Shown: in pieces, positions 40,655 through 52,482 of the stretch
Position numbering within the stretch: position 1 is the stretch's first letter
Layout: each line of letters opens with the position of its first letter
NCBI RefSeq assembly: GCF_015762685.1
Contig: NZ_PEHF01000050.1
Coordinates: 1-64,000 of the forward strand
Origin: Candidatus Symbiopectobacterium sp. 'North America'
GTDB taxonomy: Bacteria > Pseudomonadota > Gammaproteobacteria > Enterobacterales > Enterobacteriaceae
Direction: 5' to 3'
Length of the DNA stretch: 64,000 nucleotides
Program-made: the position numbers and the translations under genes
The notes under the pieces: generated by a model
What the model was told of the DNA's origin: nothing
The model's database searches: none
The model's input: the letters and a program-made list of their open reading frames with translations, nothing else

Positions 40655-41292
40655 TGTTTTAGCTCCTCATTATATGAACCGCGATCGTGCCTTATCCGAG
40701 GCTCCACGCCAAAAAAGTTAATTCCGGAGGCAATCCACATAAGGCACAAATATAAATATCATTCATACGCAAATATTCAGCATAAAGCGCACGTCGTGTA
40801 TTTTTTGTAATGTGGAAAAATAACGTATTCACAGCAAATAGCGGTTATAAAGCGCATTAACCCGAGCCATGAAATAAATAAATTCATTGCCACTTTTCGT
40901 TAATTAGAATGCTAAATATTCAATTATTTCATAATGATAAAATCCATCTACGCCATAGCAACGCTATCCATAGACAGTATAAGTATGGTACTAAACCGGC
41001 ATAAGGCCATTTTTCTATAAAGAAGCAGGTTACCGTGCCGATAGAGGTATTAATAAGGAAAACCAATAAATAATATGGACTTATCTGCCTAATAAAACGA
41101 CAGGTGGTGTAAGGGTACCACGTTGTAAATGTTATCTGCGGCGGCCAAGGATGGGCGGTTGGTAAGCCAGCCCTCCCTTCCTACATCTTCAGATTGCACG
41201 CTTGAACAACGCCGTCATTTCCTTATTGAAACACTATGCCAGCGCCTAGTGTGACGCTTGATTTGCTTGAAAATGAGAGAAGAGACTACACC
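40655..41292. other. 638-bp A/T-rich spacer between divergent signalling genes
   Basis: It separates the minus-strand PAS-GGDEF-EAL pseudogene from the plus-strand chemoreceptor. No convincing ORF. The middle (40740-41060) is very A/T-rich and presumably carries promoters. Around 41145-41180 a GC-rich stretch could fold into a hairpin (GGGC...GCCC), perhaps a leader structure. I looked for a c-di-GMP riboswitch there and did not find its conserved core. Confidence 0.4.
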
Positions 41293-42870
41293 ATGAAACT
41301 ACGCACTCGGATTATGCTGCTTTGCGGCGCAACACTATTGGGTCTTTTGATTTTATCTGCTGTCGCGTTGAATACACTCTATTCTTCGCTGATGAAAGAG
41401 CGCACCAGCCACCTGACAACGCTGGTTGAGTTAGCGCAAGCCTCCGCACAAAAAGCGTATAACCGGGAAAAAGCGGGTCTGATCAGTCATGACGAAGCAA
41501 TGGCTGAAGCAAAACGTGCCATTGGCAGTTTTCATAAAGATACGCGTTATTTCTTCTTACTCGGCTACAGCGATGACGTGAACTACGTTCACCCTGATGC
41601 GAAACGCGTCGGTATTGTTGATGCCAATGGCGGCCGGGAATCCGGCGTGCGTAATCGTGATGCGCTTAAGCAGGCGGCCCAGCAGGGCCAAACGCTGGCG
41701 TTCACCTCAGGTAAGGGCATGCGCCCCGGTACCGAAGGCTTGGTCGATAAACTCTACGGCATCACGCGCTTCGAACCCTTCGACTGGATTATCGGCACGG
41801 GCGACTATATTGATGATATTCAGCAAACGTTCTGGCGCAATGCGCTGCTGCTGCCGGCGCTCGTTGCCGTATTGATACTCGCCACCACGCTGTTGGCCTG
41901 GAACATGCTGCGCACGTTGCTGCGTCAATTGGGTGGCGAGCCGCAATACGCGGTCGAGGTGGTACGTGAAATCGCCGACGGTAACCTAACCGTTGAAGTG
42001 CAAACGCGTCCTGGCGACGACGGCAACATTTTGTTTGCCATCAGCGCTATGCGCGACAAATTGGCCTATTTGGTGAGCCAGGAACGCAGCAGCACCCACT
42101 CCATTACCACCGCATCGATGCAAATTGCTTCAGGCAACGAAGACCTTTCATCACGCACCGAATCGCAAGCCAGTGCGTTGCAGGAAACCGCTGCCGCGAT
42201 GGAACAACTCACCTCGACAGTGCATGACAACGCTGAGAATGCCCGCAACGCCAACACGTTGGCGCAGTCAGCCTCCAACGTCGCTGTTCGCGGCGGTGCT
42301 GTTGTTAAACAAGTAGTGAATACCATGGACTCTATCAACGGTTCATCACGTAAAGTGGTGGACATTATCGGGGTGATTGACAGCATTGCCTTTTAGACCA
42401 ATATCCTAGCGTTAAACGCCGCCGTTGAAGCAGCGCGCGCCGGTGAGCAAGGGCGCGGTTTTGCCGTGGTCGCCACCGAAGTGCGCACGCTGGCACAGCG
42501 CTCCGCGTCAGCCGCCAAGGAGATCAAGAGTCTGATCAATGACTCGGTATCCAAAGTGGACAAAGGCACCACACTGGTGAAACGCGCCGGTGTCACCATG
42601 AGCGAAGTGGTAGATAGCGTGCAACGCGTAACGGCCACCGTTGCCGAAATCAGCGCAGCCAGCGCAGAACAAAGCTCAGGTATCGAGCAGGTCAACCCGG
42701 CGGTCGCGCAGATGGATCAAAGCACAGAGCAAAACGCCGCACTGGTACAAGAAGCACTGGCCGCCGCCAAATCGCTCAGCGATCAGGCTCAGGGATTGTC
42801 GCGCACCGTGGCTCAGTTCCGCGTTGACGATGGCACGGACACCTTGCCCGCGTTGGCACGGTTAAACTAA
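41293..42870 (+). pseudogene. Methyl-accepting chemotaxis protein (single Cache), amber codon in the signalling tip
   Basis: Begins MKLRTRIMLLCGATLLGLLIL (first helix), has an sCache_2-type periplasmic sensor (DTRYFFLLGYSDDVNYVHPD, FEPFDWIIGTGDYID), second helix (LLPALVAVLILATTLL), HAMP and a signalling hairpin. In the CheA/CheW-contacting tip, which reads [21 protein letters not shown] in this family, the Gln codon is TAG (42394-42396); the rest continues in frame to 42870. CAG to TAG is the simplest change. Otherwise the receptor is complete, so this looks recent. sCache_2 receptors bind small organic acids or similar ligands. Confidence 0.93.
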
Positions 42871-43133
42871 ACCGAAAGCCGCCTGGTGCGAGATGTTTTA
42901 TCTCGGGCCAGGCGTTCAGTTGATGACGAACAGGCTATTTACTCAACGCCGCCTTAAGCAAGGGGCCGGTAATGGAATCCGGCGCAGCCATCATCGCAGA
43001 GGCCGTGCCTCAAACGCTATAATAACCGTACAATGGACTTGTGTTCGGCAAAATTCACTACGGCTTGAGCCGCATTCACGCCTTTGAACCGGAGTCCTAA
43101 GGCTATATTTCAGACCGTGACCTTGCTCCGATA

Positions 43134-43796
43134 CTAGCGTGTGGACGTCGTCATTAACGCATGAATAGCAGGAAGAAAATCCGCAGGCCATTGGCACAAC
43201 CGATCTGCGCCGCTGCTGGTCAACTCTTGCTGCGAACCATAGCCCCACTGTGCACCACTCGACAACAAGTCGTTATGCTGCGCGCTAACAATATCTTCTT
43301 TACGATCGCCTACCATGACCGATGAAGAAGGCAGTAACCCCTGCTTGCCGAGCAGATGTGCGACCAGCAATAGCTTATCGTCTATGCTGCCATCCCACGG
43401 TGTACCTAGAATCTCGTCAAACAGCGCGCTGATGCCGATACGCGCCAGTATTCGTTCCGCAAAGGGTTGTCGTTTTGAGGTGGCGATAAACAGGTGATGC
43501 CCCTCGGCGTGCAGCGTCTGAAGCACCTGCTGAATGCCGGGGTACATCAATCCCTGAAGTAATCCGACGCGGCCATAATGTTCACGATAGATCGCCACTG
43601 TCTGCGCCACGCGATCGTCTCCAAACGGCGCCAGCAGCGCCGCGACAATCTGATCCATCGGTGGCCCAATCAAGGCGGTGATGTCTGTTTCTTCGGCCAA
43701 ACGGTGCCCTTGCTGATCCAGTGCGTAGGCGAGACTGGCGCGTATGCCCGGCACAGAATCAATCAGCGTGCCATCCATATCGAAAATAACATTCAT
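43134..43796 (-). CDS. HAD-superfamily hydrolase, phosphoglycolate-phosphatase-like
   Basis: About 220 residues from the ATG at 43796. Motif I is DMDGT (residues 5-9), motif II the Ser/Thr in IATSKR, motif III Lys, motif IV GDRKEDI; a helical cap lies between. This is the Gph/PGMB-like subfamily of small-molecule phosphatases. The open frame extends further upstream into the exporter gene, but the proper motif I start argues for 43796. It is 16 bp downstream of the Bcr/CflA gene, on the same strand. Substrate unknown. Confidence 0.87.
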   Translation of the reverse strand: MNVIFDMDGTLIDSVPGIRASLAYALDQQGHRLAEETDITALIGPPMDQIVAALLAPFGDDRVAQTVAIYREHYGRVGLLQGLMYPGIQQVLQTLHAEGHHLFIATSKRQPFAERILARIGISALFDEILGTPWDGSIDDKLLLVAHLLGKQGLLPSSSVMVGDRKEDIVSAQHNDLLSSGAQWGYGSQQELTSSGADRLCQWPADFLPAIHALMTTSTR

Positions 43797-43812
43797 CCCT
43801 CGTCCCTTAGCA

Positions 43813-45027
43813 TTAGTCATCTGATACCGGTTTAGCACCGACGCCGACCACCATCGCTGCACTGGCGGCGGTAAACAACGCCATAATCCATGCCATAGTC
43901 CACGGCGTACCATCACTTAACCACGCCAGCAACAGCGATGAGATAATACCGCTGCCGTATTGTAATGCGCCGATCAACGCCGAGGCCGAACCGGTCATGG
44001 TCGGCACTGCGTCCAGTGCAGCGGCGGTGGAGGTTGCAGCCACGATGCCGTTCATGGAGAAGAAAATAAACACCAACACCACGATAGCCAGACTACCGCC
44101 CCACTGTATCTTGACGGCCGCCGCCATAACCAGCATGGCCAACGCCGCGATCCGCGTGGCGTATTTTACTAATATTTCCAGCGTAAGGTGCTGTACCAAT
44201 TTGCGATTGACCAGACTTAGGGCCATCACCCCGATGATATTCACCGCAAAAAGCCAGCCATAGTGCTGCGGATCAATGCCGTAATAACGGATATAGACCA
44301 ATGGCGATCCCGCAATAAACGCATAGGCCGAGACATAATAAAAGGTCACGCACAGGGTAAATCGGCGATAGGTTGGTTTTTTCAACAAAGAAAAATAGTT
44401 GCGAAACGCATCGGTAAATGAAGCATTGACGCGCTTGTCTACCGGCAACGTTTCCGGCAGCCACAACAAAGAAATAAACATCGCAATGCCTATCACTGCC
44501 AGCAGCCAGAAAATCATCGGCCAGGTACTGACACGAATAATCTGCCCGCCCAGTAGCGGGCCAACAATCGGCGCAATCGCCATCACCACCACCAACGTGG
44601 AAAGCATATGGGCGGCACGCGTACGGGCAAACAGATCGCGGATCATCGCGCGCGCCAACATCGGCCCGGTACAGGCCCCCAGCGCCTGAAACACACGCCA
44701 GAATACAATCTGCTCAATAGCACTGGAACGAGCGCAACCGATAGAGCCAATCACAAACAGCACCATGCAGATAAACAGCGGCCGACGTCGCCCAATGCGA
44801 TCGCTGATCGGGCCCCAAATTAACTGCGCAATGGCAAAACCCACCAGAAATCCGGTGATGGTTAATTCAGCGTTACCGTACAGATCGCTGCCCATCACTG
44901 GCATCGCAGGCAGATAGATATCGGTAGAAAGTGAAGTGAAAGCCATCAAAGCGCTGAGGATGACAATAAACCCCCATCCGCCCTGTTGTAATCGTTTGCG
45001 GGTAACGGGTTGTTGCAGTTGATTCAT
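43813..45027 (-). CDS. Bcr/CflA family MFS drug-resistance transporter
   Basis: The 404-residue protein has 12 predicted membrane helices and the DHA1 motifs: STDIYLPAMPVMG at helix 1, GPISDRIGRRRPLF in loop 2-3, and ARAMIRDLF with the Bcr/CflA signature in helix 5. Relatives expel bicyclomycin, chloramphenicol or sulfathiazole, or export small metabolites. The frame is complete, unlike the other MFS gene in the window. It is likely transcribed together with the HAD phosphatase. Confidence 0.92.
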   Translation of the reverse strand: MNQLQQPVTRKRLQQGGWGFIVILSALMAFTSLSTDIYLPAMPVMGSDLYGNAELTITGFLVGFAIAQLIWGPISDRIGRRRPLFICMVLFVIGSIGCARSSAIEQIVFWRVFQALGACTGPMLARAMIRDLFARTRAAHMLSTLVVVMAIAPIVGPLLGGQIIRVSTWPMIFWLLAVIGIAMFISLLWLPETLPVDKRVNASFTDAFRNYFSLLKKPTYRRFTLCVTFYYVSAYAFIAGSPLVYIRYYGIDPQHYGWLFAVNIIGVMALSLVNRKLVQHLTLEILVKYATRIAALAMLVMAAAVKIQWGGSLAIVVLVFIFFSMNGIVAATSTAAALDAVPTMTGSASALIGALQYGSGIISSLLLAWLSDGTPWTMAWIMALFTAASAAMVVGVGAKPVSDD

Positions 45028-45298
45028 GTTTATTCACTAAGCAGTTAGCGCCAAGGCCATCAGAAGAGCCAGCGTACTCTCGCATCCTACCTGACGGGTA
45101 GCGCCTGATTAATCCCTGAAAAGTGCAATAGCGTTATGAATTGAATTCATGACCACTTTCGCTATTACTTTGCATCAAACTAATAATCAGTCAATAAAGT
45201 CAACGCAAGTTACAATAACAGAGTTTAATATCGCATAAAGACCAATAAATCGATATTTAATCTATACTAAAATCAATTTGGCCGCAGTGTAGACTTTA

Positions 45299-48200
45299 AT
45301 GTTGATGAGCTATCTGATGAAAATACGTTTAACGCAATGGTTTTCCTCCTTCACAAAGCAACGGCAACCGTCCCCAGCGTGGTCTGCAACGCCAGACGCA
45401 GATGGTGACCCTCTGAAGGCAGCACTTTTCTCAAGTGCACAGATGGCACAGTACGGAAAAACGCTGGCACAATCCCATAAACTATCTTCCACATCAATGT
45501 CTTACCATTTAACCCGGCGTCTGGATGAGAATGAAGCAGTCATCACGCGGCATTGCTCGATGCTTAGTGCCGCCGATAAAGCCAGCATTACGCCCGCAGG
45601 GGAATGGTTACTGGATAATTACTATCTGATTGAAGAGCAAATCCGTCTGGTGAGGCACCACTTACCCAAGGATTTTGGCAAAGGGCTACCTGTTTTACTC
45701 CCTCCCCACCGTCGCCCACGTATTTATGACATTGCCACCGAAATTATCGCCCACGGTGATGGGCGTTGGGACAAAGAGAGCCTCAGTCATTTTATCGTCG
45801 CCTATCAAGAGGTGGCTCCACTCACCTTGGGAGAACTCTGGGCATTGCCCGGTATGCGACGCCTGGCATTGATTGAAAATTTGCGCCGCGTCAGCATTGA
45901 GGTGCCAAACACCCAACAGGCACGTCAGTTAGCGGAGCGCTGGGTGAGCAAGCTTGTCGCCTGTGCCGAACAACGCCAATCAGAATTGGTGATGTTGATT
46001 GCCGATTTGGCCCGTGCCAAACCGCCATTAGACAGCGCCTTTGTGGCCGAGTTAGTACGCCGCTTGCAGGGGCTAGGCCATCTGCTGATGCTGCCGCTGA
46101 CGTGGTTAGAACAGCAACTGGCGAATAACGGCACTACCGCTGATGCACTAACGCAGCGCTTTAGTCAGCAACTCGCCGCCCAGCAGCTTTTCGTCAGTAA
46201 CAGCATTAACGGGTTGCGGTTACTGAGTGAAACCCACTGGGCCGATTTCACTGAGGCAATGAGTCTGGTTGACCGGACGCTGCAACAGGACCCTGCGGGC
46301 GTCTATCCCGAAATGCATTTTGACACTCGGGATCACTATTGCCATGTGATTGAGATGCTTGCCCGCCATAGCCGCCACAGCGAGGGAGAGATTGCGCAGC
46401 AGGTGCTTGCTCTGGCACGCGAGGGGGATGCCAGTACCACCGCTCACCATGTGGGCTACTACTTGATTGGCGATGGAAGAGCGCGGCTGGAGCAACAGCT
46501 GGCAACCGACATTTCATGGCTGGCGCGATTACGAGACGGTTTTAATCAGATCCCGCTGCTTTCGTCTTAGCCTGCTCACCACGGCGTTCACCGCCCATTT
46601 ACTGCTTAAAACCCACGAACAGGGCATGGGCTGGATGCTGTGGCTGTTGGCCGTGCCGCTGATGTTGGTCGCCAGTCAGTTAGCCACTTTCCTGCTGAGT
46701 GAAGCAACCACGCGTTGCTGCACACCTACGCCGTTGCCCCGCATGGATTTTTCCCGCGAGATACCCGCCGCATTCAGTAGTATGGTGGTGATCCCCTGCC
46801 TGCTGACCAACCGCGAGAGTATCCGTAAACTGCTCAAGCGACTCGAAGTGTGCTATCTGGCGAACACCAGTGCGCACCTCTATTTTGCGCTGCTCACTTA
46901 TTTTGTTGACAGTACCACCCCTGGCACACAGGAGCACAACGATCTCCTGGCATGGGTAGACGAACAAACCCACGCACTCAACCGCCGCTATGCTCGTGAC
47001 AGCGATCCGGCCTTTTATCTGCTGCACCGCGCCCACGCCTGGAATCCAAAACAAGAGGTATGGATGGGGTATGAGCGAAAGCGCGGCAAACTGGCCCTGT
47101 TAAACCACTGGCTGCGCCATCCCGAAGGGCAATTTTCTCACATTGTCGGTAACGCAACGGGCCCGGTAAACACGATCAAATATGTCATCACGCTGGATTG
47201 CGATACCGTGCAGCCACGCGACACCGCACACAAACTGATTGCAACGCTGGCACATCCGCTAAACCATCCGCAGTACGATCCTGCCTGCCAGCGTGTGGTT
47301 GAAGGCTATGGTATTTTGCAGTCGGGAATGGCAGAGGAGATCCCCCGTTACGGGCAAGGTCGTTATGCCCCATTGTTCAGCGGTGCGGCGGGTAACGATC
47401 CCTACACCATGATGTCATCCGACATTTATCAGGATCTGTTTGGCGAAGGCTCTTTTATTGGCAAAGGTATCTACGATGTGGATACCTTTATTGCCGCAAC
47501 GCAACAGGTATGTCCGGAAGATTTGGTGCTAAGCCACGATCTGCTCGAAGGCTGTTATGCCCGTTCAGGACTGGTCAGCGACGTGCTGCTGTATGAACAG
47601 TACCCGAACCATTATCTGACCTATGTGGCACGCCGCACACGATGGATTCGGGACGACTGGCAATTACTTAACTGGCTGAAGCCCCAGGTAAGGCGTGCTG
47701 ATGGCTCGCACAGTAAAAACCCATTGAGCCTGCTTTCACGTTGGAAACTGCTCGATAATTTGCGCCGCAGCCTGGTACCGCCTGCATTTTTAACACTGTT
47801 ACTCTGCGCCCTGTTAGTCGTGCCCAACAAGGCCTATTGGCTGTCAGCGTTAACGTTGACAGTACTGCTGCCCACGCTGCTGTCCACGTTTCAGGACATC
47901 ATCAGCAAGCCTCGGAGACGTCCGTTCGAGCAGCATGTGCGGTTAGTGATTCGCGGCGCACGCCAACGCTTACTGCGTATGGGCATCGAGATTCTCACTC
48001 TGCCGCACCGCGCAGGGTATTCGCTACACGCCATCGCCATCACCCTATGGCGACTGGGTGTCAGCCGACGTAATCTTAATCAATGGACCCCCTTTGCACA
48101 GTGCAACGCGCAACGCGAGACGACGCCAGGGCGTTTTTACCGCGCCATGTGGCTCAACGTAGCGACAGGACTGGCACTTCCGCTGCTTAGCGCACAGTTT

Positions 48201-51200
48201 GCGCCCCTGTCGCTGGCGGTGGCACTGCCTCTTGGGGCGCTCTGGTGTCTCACACCGCTACTGATGAGCTGGATGAGCCGCGAACCACAACGCCAGCGAA
48301 CGGTGCTGACGAGCAGGCAGCAAAGACGACTGCGACAAAACAGCCGAAAAATCTGGGCATTTTTCGATACCTCTGTCACCGCAGACGACAACTGGCTGCC
48401 GCAGGACAATTATCAGGAAACGCCGCACGCGGTCATCGCTCTTCACCCACCAACATTGGTCTGTCGCTGATGGCAACGCTGACTGCCCGTGATTTCGGCT
48501 ATCTGCCGCTGGAAGGCGCTCTGACACGCATCGCATCCACCCTGGATACGCTGGACAAACTGGAGCATTATCGCGGACATTTGTATAACTGGTACGACAC
48601 TCGCACGCTAACCCCGCTGGCCCTGCGCTACATCTCCAGCGTTGACAGTGACAATATGGCCGGTCACCTGCTCACGCTGCACGCGGCCATGCGCTCACTG
48701 CGTGATCAGCCGGTTTTTGATGCCGCACAGGTTGTGGCCGGTCTTGATGATACGCGGCGGATTCTGGTCAGGCTCTGGGGCCGGAATGCGCCAACCACGC
48801 TGCGCCACTGTACTCGCGCTGCCTCACTCTCACCCACGGCCTTATTTGGCGAACTGGTGCACATGCGCGACCTCGCCAGTCGATTACTCAACCTGTGCCA
48901 TGCGAATGAGGAGCAGGTTCAGCGCTGGGTTGAACGCCTTCATCAACAGTTGAGTGCGCTGTGCGACGCCTGGTCGACACTGCTTGGCTGGTTGCCAGTG
49001 GACTGGGGCGACGCCCGGTTACCGTCGTTCTCCTGGCTGGCTCAGGCCAGCCCTGCCGGTTCGGGAACGCCTGACGCAGACACCGTGCACGCAGTACACG
49101 CACAGCTTAGCCTGATGGCAGACATCGAACAGCGTCTGCACCAACACGCCCAGATGGATTTTGCGTTTCTCTACAATGTCACTACCAACCGGCTCAGCGT
49201 GGGATTCAGAGTTGAAAATAACGCGCCGAAGGGCACGTCATCACGCGTAACCGTCGAGGGCAATCGGATCTGTGGGGATGGGGAATTTCTGGCGACGTGC
49301 CGATTGTGCTGTTGACAGTCACCAGCGATGAAAGCATGACGTTGATCGCCACATTGGTTCAGATGCACCACTACTGGCGGCTAAAAGGCCTGAAGGTGGA
49401 TATGGTTATCCTCAACACCCGTCAGGGTGGCTACCAGCAGGAACTGCATCACCGCATTATCAACCTGATCACCGCCTGCGCAGAAGGCAATCAAATCGAC
49501 AAGTCGGGCGGCATCTTCGTGCGCAACGGTGAACAGCTCTCCGCCGAGGATCGCCTGCTGTTGATGAGCGTGGCGCATATTTTGCTCGACGATCGTGCTG
49601 GTGACCTATCGACACAGTTGACCCAAAAACTGTCCGGTACCGTTGCTCCTCAAACCACGCGAATAGCTCGAGCGACAGGAGATAGCGCGCACTATCATCC
49701 CTGGCATCCCGACACGCACAACCTGCAATTTTTCAATGGTCTCGGGGGATTCTCAGAGGATGGCCGGGAATACCACATCGTGTTGAACGAGGGTGACACG
49801 ACCCCCGCCCCCTGGTCGAATGTGCTGGCTAACGCCCTGTTCGGCAGCGTCGTTTCAGAAGCGGGACAAGCCTACACCTGGTATGAAAATGCCCATGAAT
49901 ACGGGTTAACGCCGTGGGAAAACGATCCGATCAGCGACCGCTCTGGGGAGTCCTTTTACTTGCGTGATGAAGAGAGCAGTGCTGTATAGTCGCCAACCAC
50001 GCTCCCCCTACGCGGTCAGGGGGCTTACCTATCGCGTCACGGCTTTGGCTATAGTGTATTTGCCCATCGCGAAACCGGTATTGACAGCGAATTAACCGTA
50101 CTGGTCACGCTGGATGCCCCGGTGAAACTCGCTATGCTCACCCTTCACAACCGTTCAGGCGGTACACGCAAGCTTTCCGAAACTGGCTACGTTGAATGGG
50201 TGCTTAGCGTTTCTCGTCTTTCCAGCGCGCTGCATGTAGCGACGCGTCCGGCCAACGTGCACAAAGGCTGCGGAATTCTGGCCACTAACCATTACGTCAG
50301 CAACGGTTCGGAGCAAACGGCGTTTTTCTCCGTCAGCGGCGCGCAGTGTTCCTTTACAGTCGATCGGCGTGAGTTTCTCGGACGCAACGGATCGCGTTAT
50401 CGCCCGGCAGCCATAGCCCATGGCACGCTGTCGGAGAAAACCGGAGCGGGGATCGATCCCTGTGCCGCCGTGCAGTCCGTTGTCACGTTGATCGATGGCG
50501 ATCGGCAAACGCTAGTGTTCGCGCTCGGCATGGGTAACAACCCGCAGGAAGCTGAAGCGCTGATCGCGCGTTACCTGAATAAAACCGCCGCCCAGGGCGA
50601 GTTGGCCGACGTACACCGTTATTGGTACCAGATGCTTGATAAGGTCATCGTCAATACGCCCGATGCCGCCGTTAATCTGTTAGCCAACGGCTGGCTGCTG
50701 TACCAGACGCTGGCGTGTCGCATCATGGCGCGCAGCGGTTATTACCAATCCGGCGGTGCCTTCGGCTTTCGCGATCAGCTTCAGGACACGCTGGCACTCA
50801 GCCATGCCGCCCCCGAGCGACTACGCGATCAACTTTTAGTCTGTGCCTCACGCCAGTTTATTGACGGGGATGTACAACACTGGTGGCATCCACCTTTGGG
50901 CAATGGGGTGCGCACCCGCTGCTCGGATGATTATCTGTGGTTGCCTCTGGCGCTATGCCACTACGTGGAAACCACGGGCGATCTGTCCATTCTGGAACAG
51001 ACGGTGCCCTATCTGGAAGGACGGCAACTGCTTCCCGGTGAAGAGTCAGCCTACGAGCAGCCAGTGGTCAGTGCGCAGTCTGAAACGCTATGGCAACACA
51101 GCGTGCGCGCTATCAAGCACGGGCTTGCCACCGGTCGCCACGGTTTGCCCCTGATGGGGGCCGGGGACTGGAACGATGGCATGAATCTGATCGATGCCAT

Positions 51201-51712
51201 TGCCCAAAGCTGGTCGGTGCTGTCAGGCGCAGGTAACCCGCAACGCAGTGCACAGGCCATGAGGGCGTTGGATACCTACCTGGTCAATCAGAACACCGGC
51301 TTCATTCAACTACTGCCCCGCCCCATTTAATGGCAACGGGCCAAACCCGGGATACATTCAAGGCTACGTGCCCGGCGTGCGGGAAAACGGCGGACAGTAC
51401 ACCCACGGTGCGATTTGGGCGATCATGGCGTTTGCGCACAGCGGCAATCGGGCGCGCGCCTGGGAGCTTTGGTCGATGATCAATCCTATCAACCACAGTC
51501 TGACCCCGCACACTGCGGCGCGCTATAAAGTCGAACCCTATGTGATGACAGCGGATATCTACAGCGTCGAATCCCATACCGGGCGCGGCGGCTGGAGTTG
51601 GTATACCGGTTCGGCGGGCTGGGCCTATCGCCTGATTGTCGAAACGCTGCTGGGTGTGACACGCCACGGAGATGTTCTCACTATTGCCACCGAACTGCCC
51701 CACGACTGGCCA
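45299..51712 (+). pseudogene. ndvB: Cyclic beta-1,2-glucan synthase (NdvB/ChvB type), heavily decayed
   Basis: Reassembled pieces give the expected order: N-terminal domain (DNYYLIEEQIRLVRHHLP, LALIENLRR), a membrane GT84 cyclase-type glycosyltransferase with DCDT, GEGSFIGKGIYDVDTF, LSHDLLEG and RRTRW, then a GH94 glycosidase/phosphorylase-like half with FFNGLGGF, GAFGFRDQLQDT and MGAGDWNDGMN. The enzyme makes cyclic beta-1,2-glucans for the periplasm. Lesions: frameshifts near 46560, 48445 and 51320; an internal deletion near 49230 removing several hundred codons between NRLSVGFR and RRGQSDLWGWGISGDVP; a TAG at 49987-49989 where relatives have Trp; and loss of the last ~50 codons at the junction with the sugar permease near 51712. 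The intact family member is about 2,800 residues. Confidence 0.92.
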
Positions 51713-52482
51713 GCGCCAAGCACCACCGCCAGAATGGAGGTCAACAGATAAGACTCCCCGTAAGAGGCTTTGGCAGAATTGAGTTTCGACATCATTAAAA
51801 ATGCCGCCACGGCGCACAACACTGCGGAAATCACATACACCCACAGCAGCACCCGGCGCGTATTGATGCCGGAATACCCGGTGGCGCGCTCATTGGAGCC
51901 GATAAGATAAATCGCCCTGCCCAGCGTGCTGCGCTCCAGCACCAGCCATAGCCCGATGGCAACTACCACAAACAGCCACATCGGGAGCGGCACACCAAAC
52001 CACTGTGCGCGATTTAACCACAGCACCCATTCGGGATAATTGGCAATGGCGCTGCCGCCGGTAATCAAAATATTGATCCCCTTGAGCAACGTCATCATAC
52101 CAAGCGTCGCCAGGATCGGCGACACACTGAGGCCCGCAATCAACACGCCGTTACACAGACCAATCATCGCCGCCGCCCCAACGCCCGCCGCCAGCGTGGC
52201 AACCATGGTCAACAGCGACGGCGGGTAGCTGACCGCCACCCATGCCATCACTAACGAGCAGGCATTCGCCGTCGAAATAATCGACAGTTTGATGCCACCG
52301 CACAGCATGGTGACAGCCATCGCCAGCGTTAATATACCGAGAACCGGTATCTGCGAGGCGATGGACTGAAAATTATTGACCGACCAAAACACCTCCAACA
52401 TGGTGATGCTAAACCCAATCACTGTCAGCACCAGCAAGCCCATCAGGTAGGTTTCTACGTTCTCGCGCAGCGATATCTTCAT
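51712..52482 (-). pseudogene. Sugar ABC permease (RbsC/LsrC-like), C-terminus cut off
   Basis: Starts MKISLRENVETYLMGLLVL and shows the RbsC-type permease pattern (IPVLGILTLAMAVTMLCGGIKLS, GLCNGVLIAGLSVSPILATLGMM, GSNERATGYSGIN). It runs until ILAVVLGAG, where relatives continue with GGxNPFGGFG and two more helices. From there the frame is antisense to the end of ndvB: both genes were cut by one deletion near 51705-51720. The last ~60-80 residues are missing, so it is probably inactive. The start overlaps the other permease gene. Confidence 0.85.

Noticed and set aside
41060-41290. Possible c-di-GMP riboswitch upstream of the chemoreceptor.
   Set aside because: The conserved GEMM core (GGGCAAACC, tetraloop receptor and GNRA loop) is not visible; only a generic GC-rich hairpin.
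42871-43133. Short minus-strand coding-like remnant (GTASAMMAAPDSITGPLLKAA) between chemoreceptor and HAD gene.
   Set aside because: Only about 24 codons, with stops on both sides and no family I can name; too weak to call.
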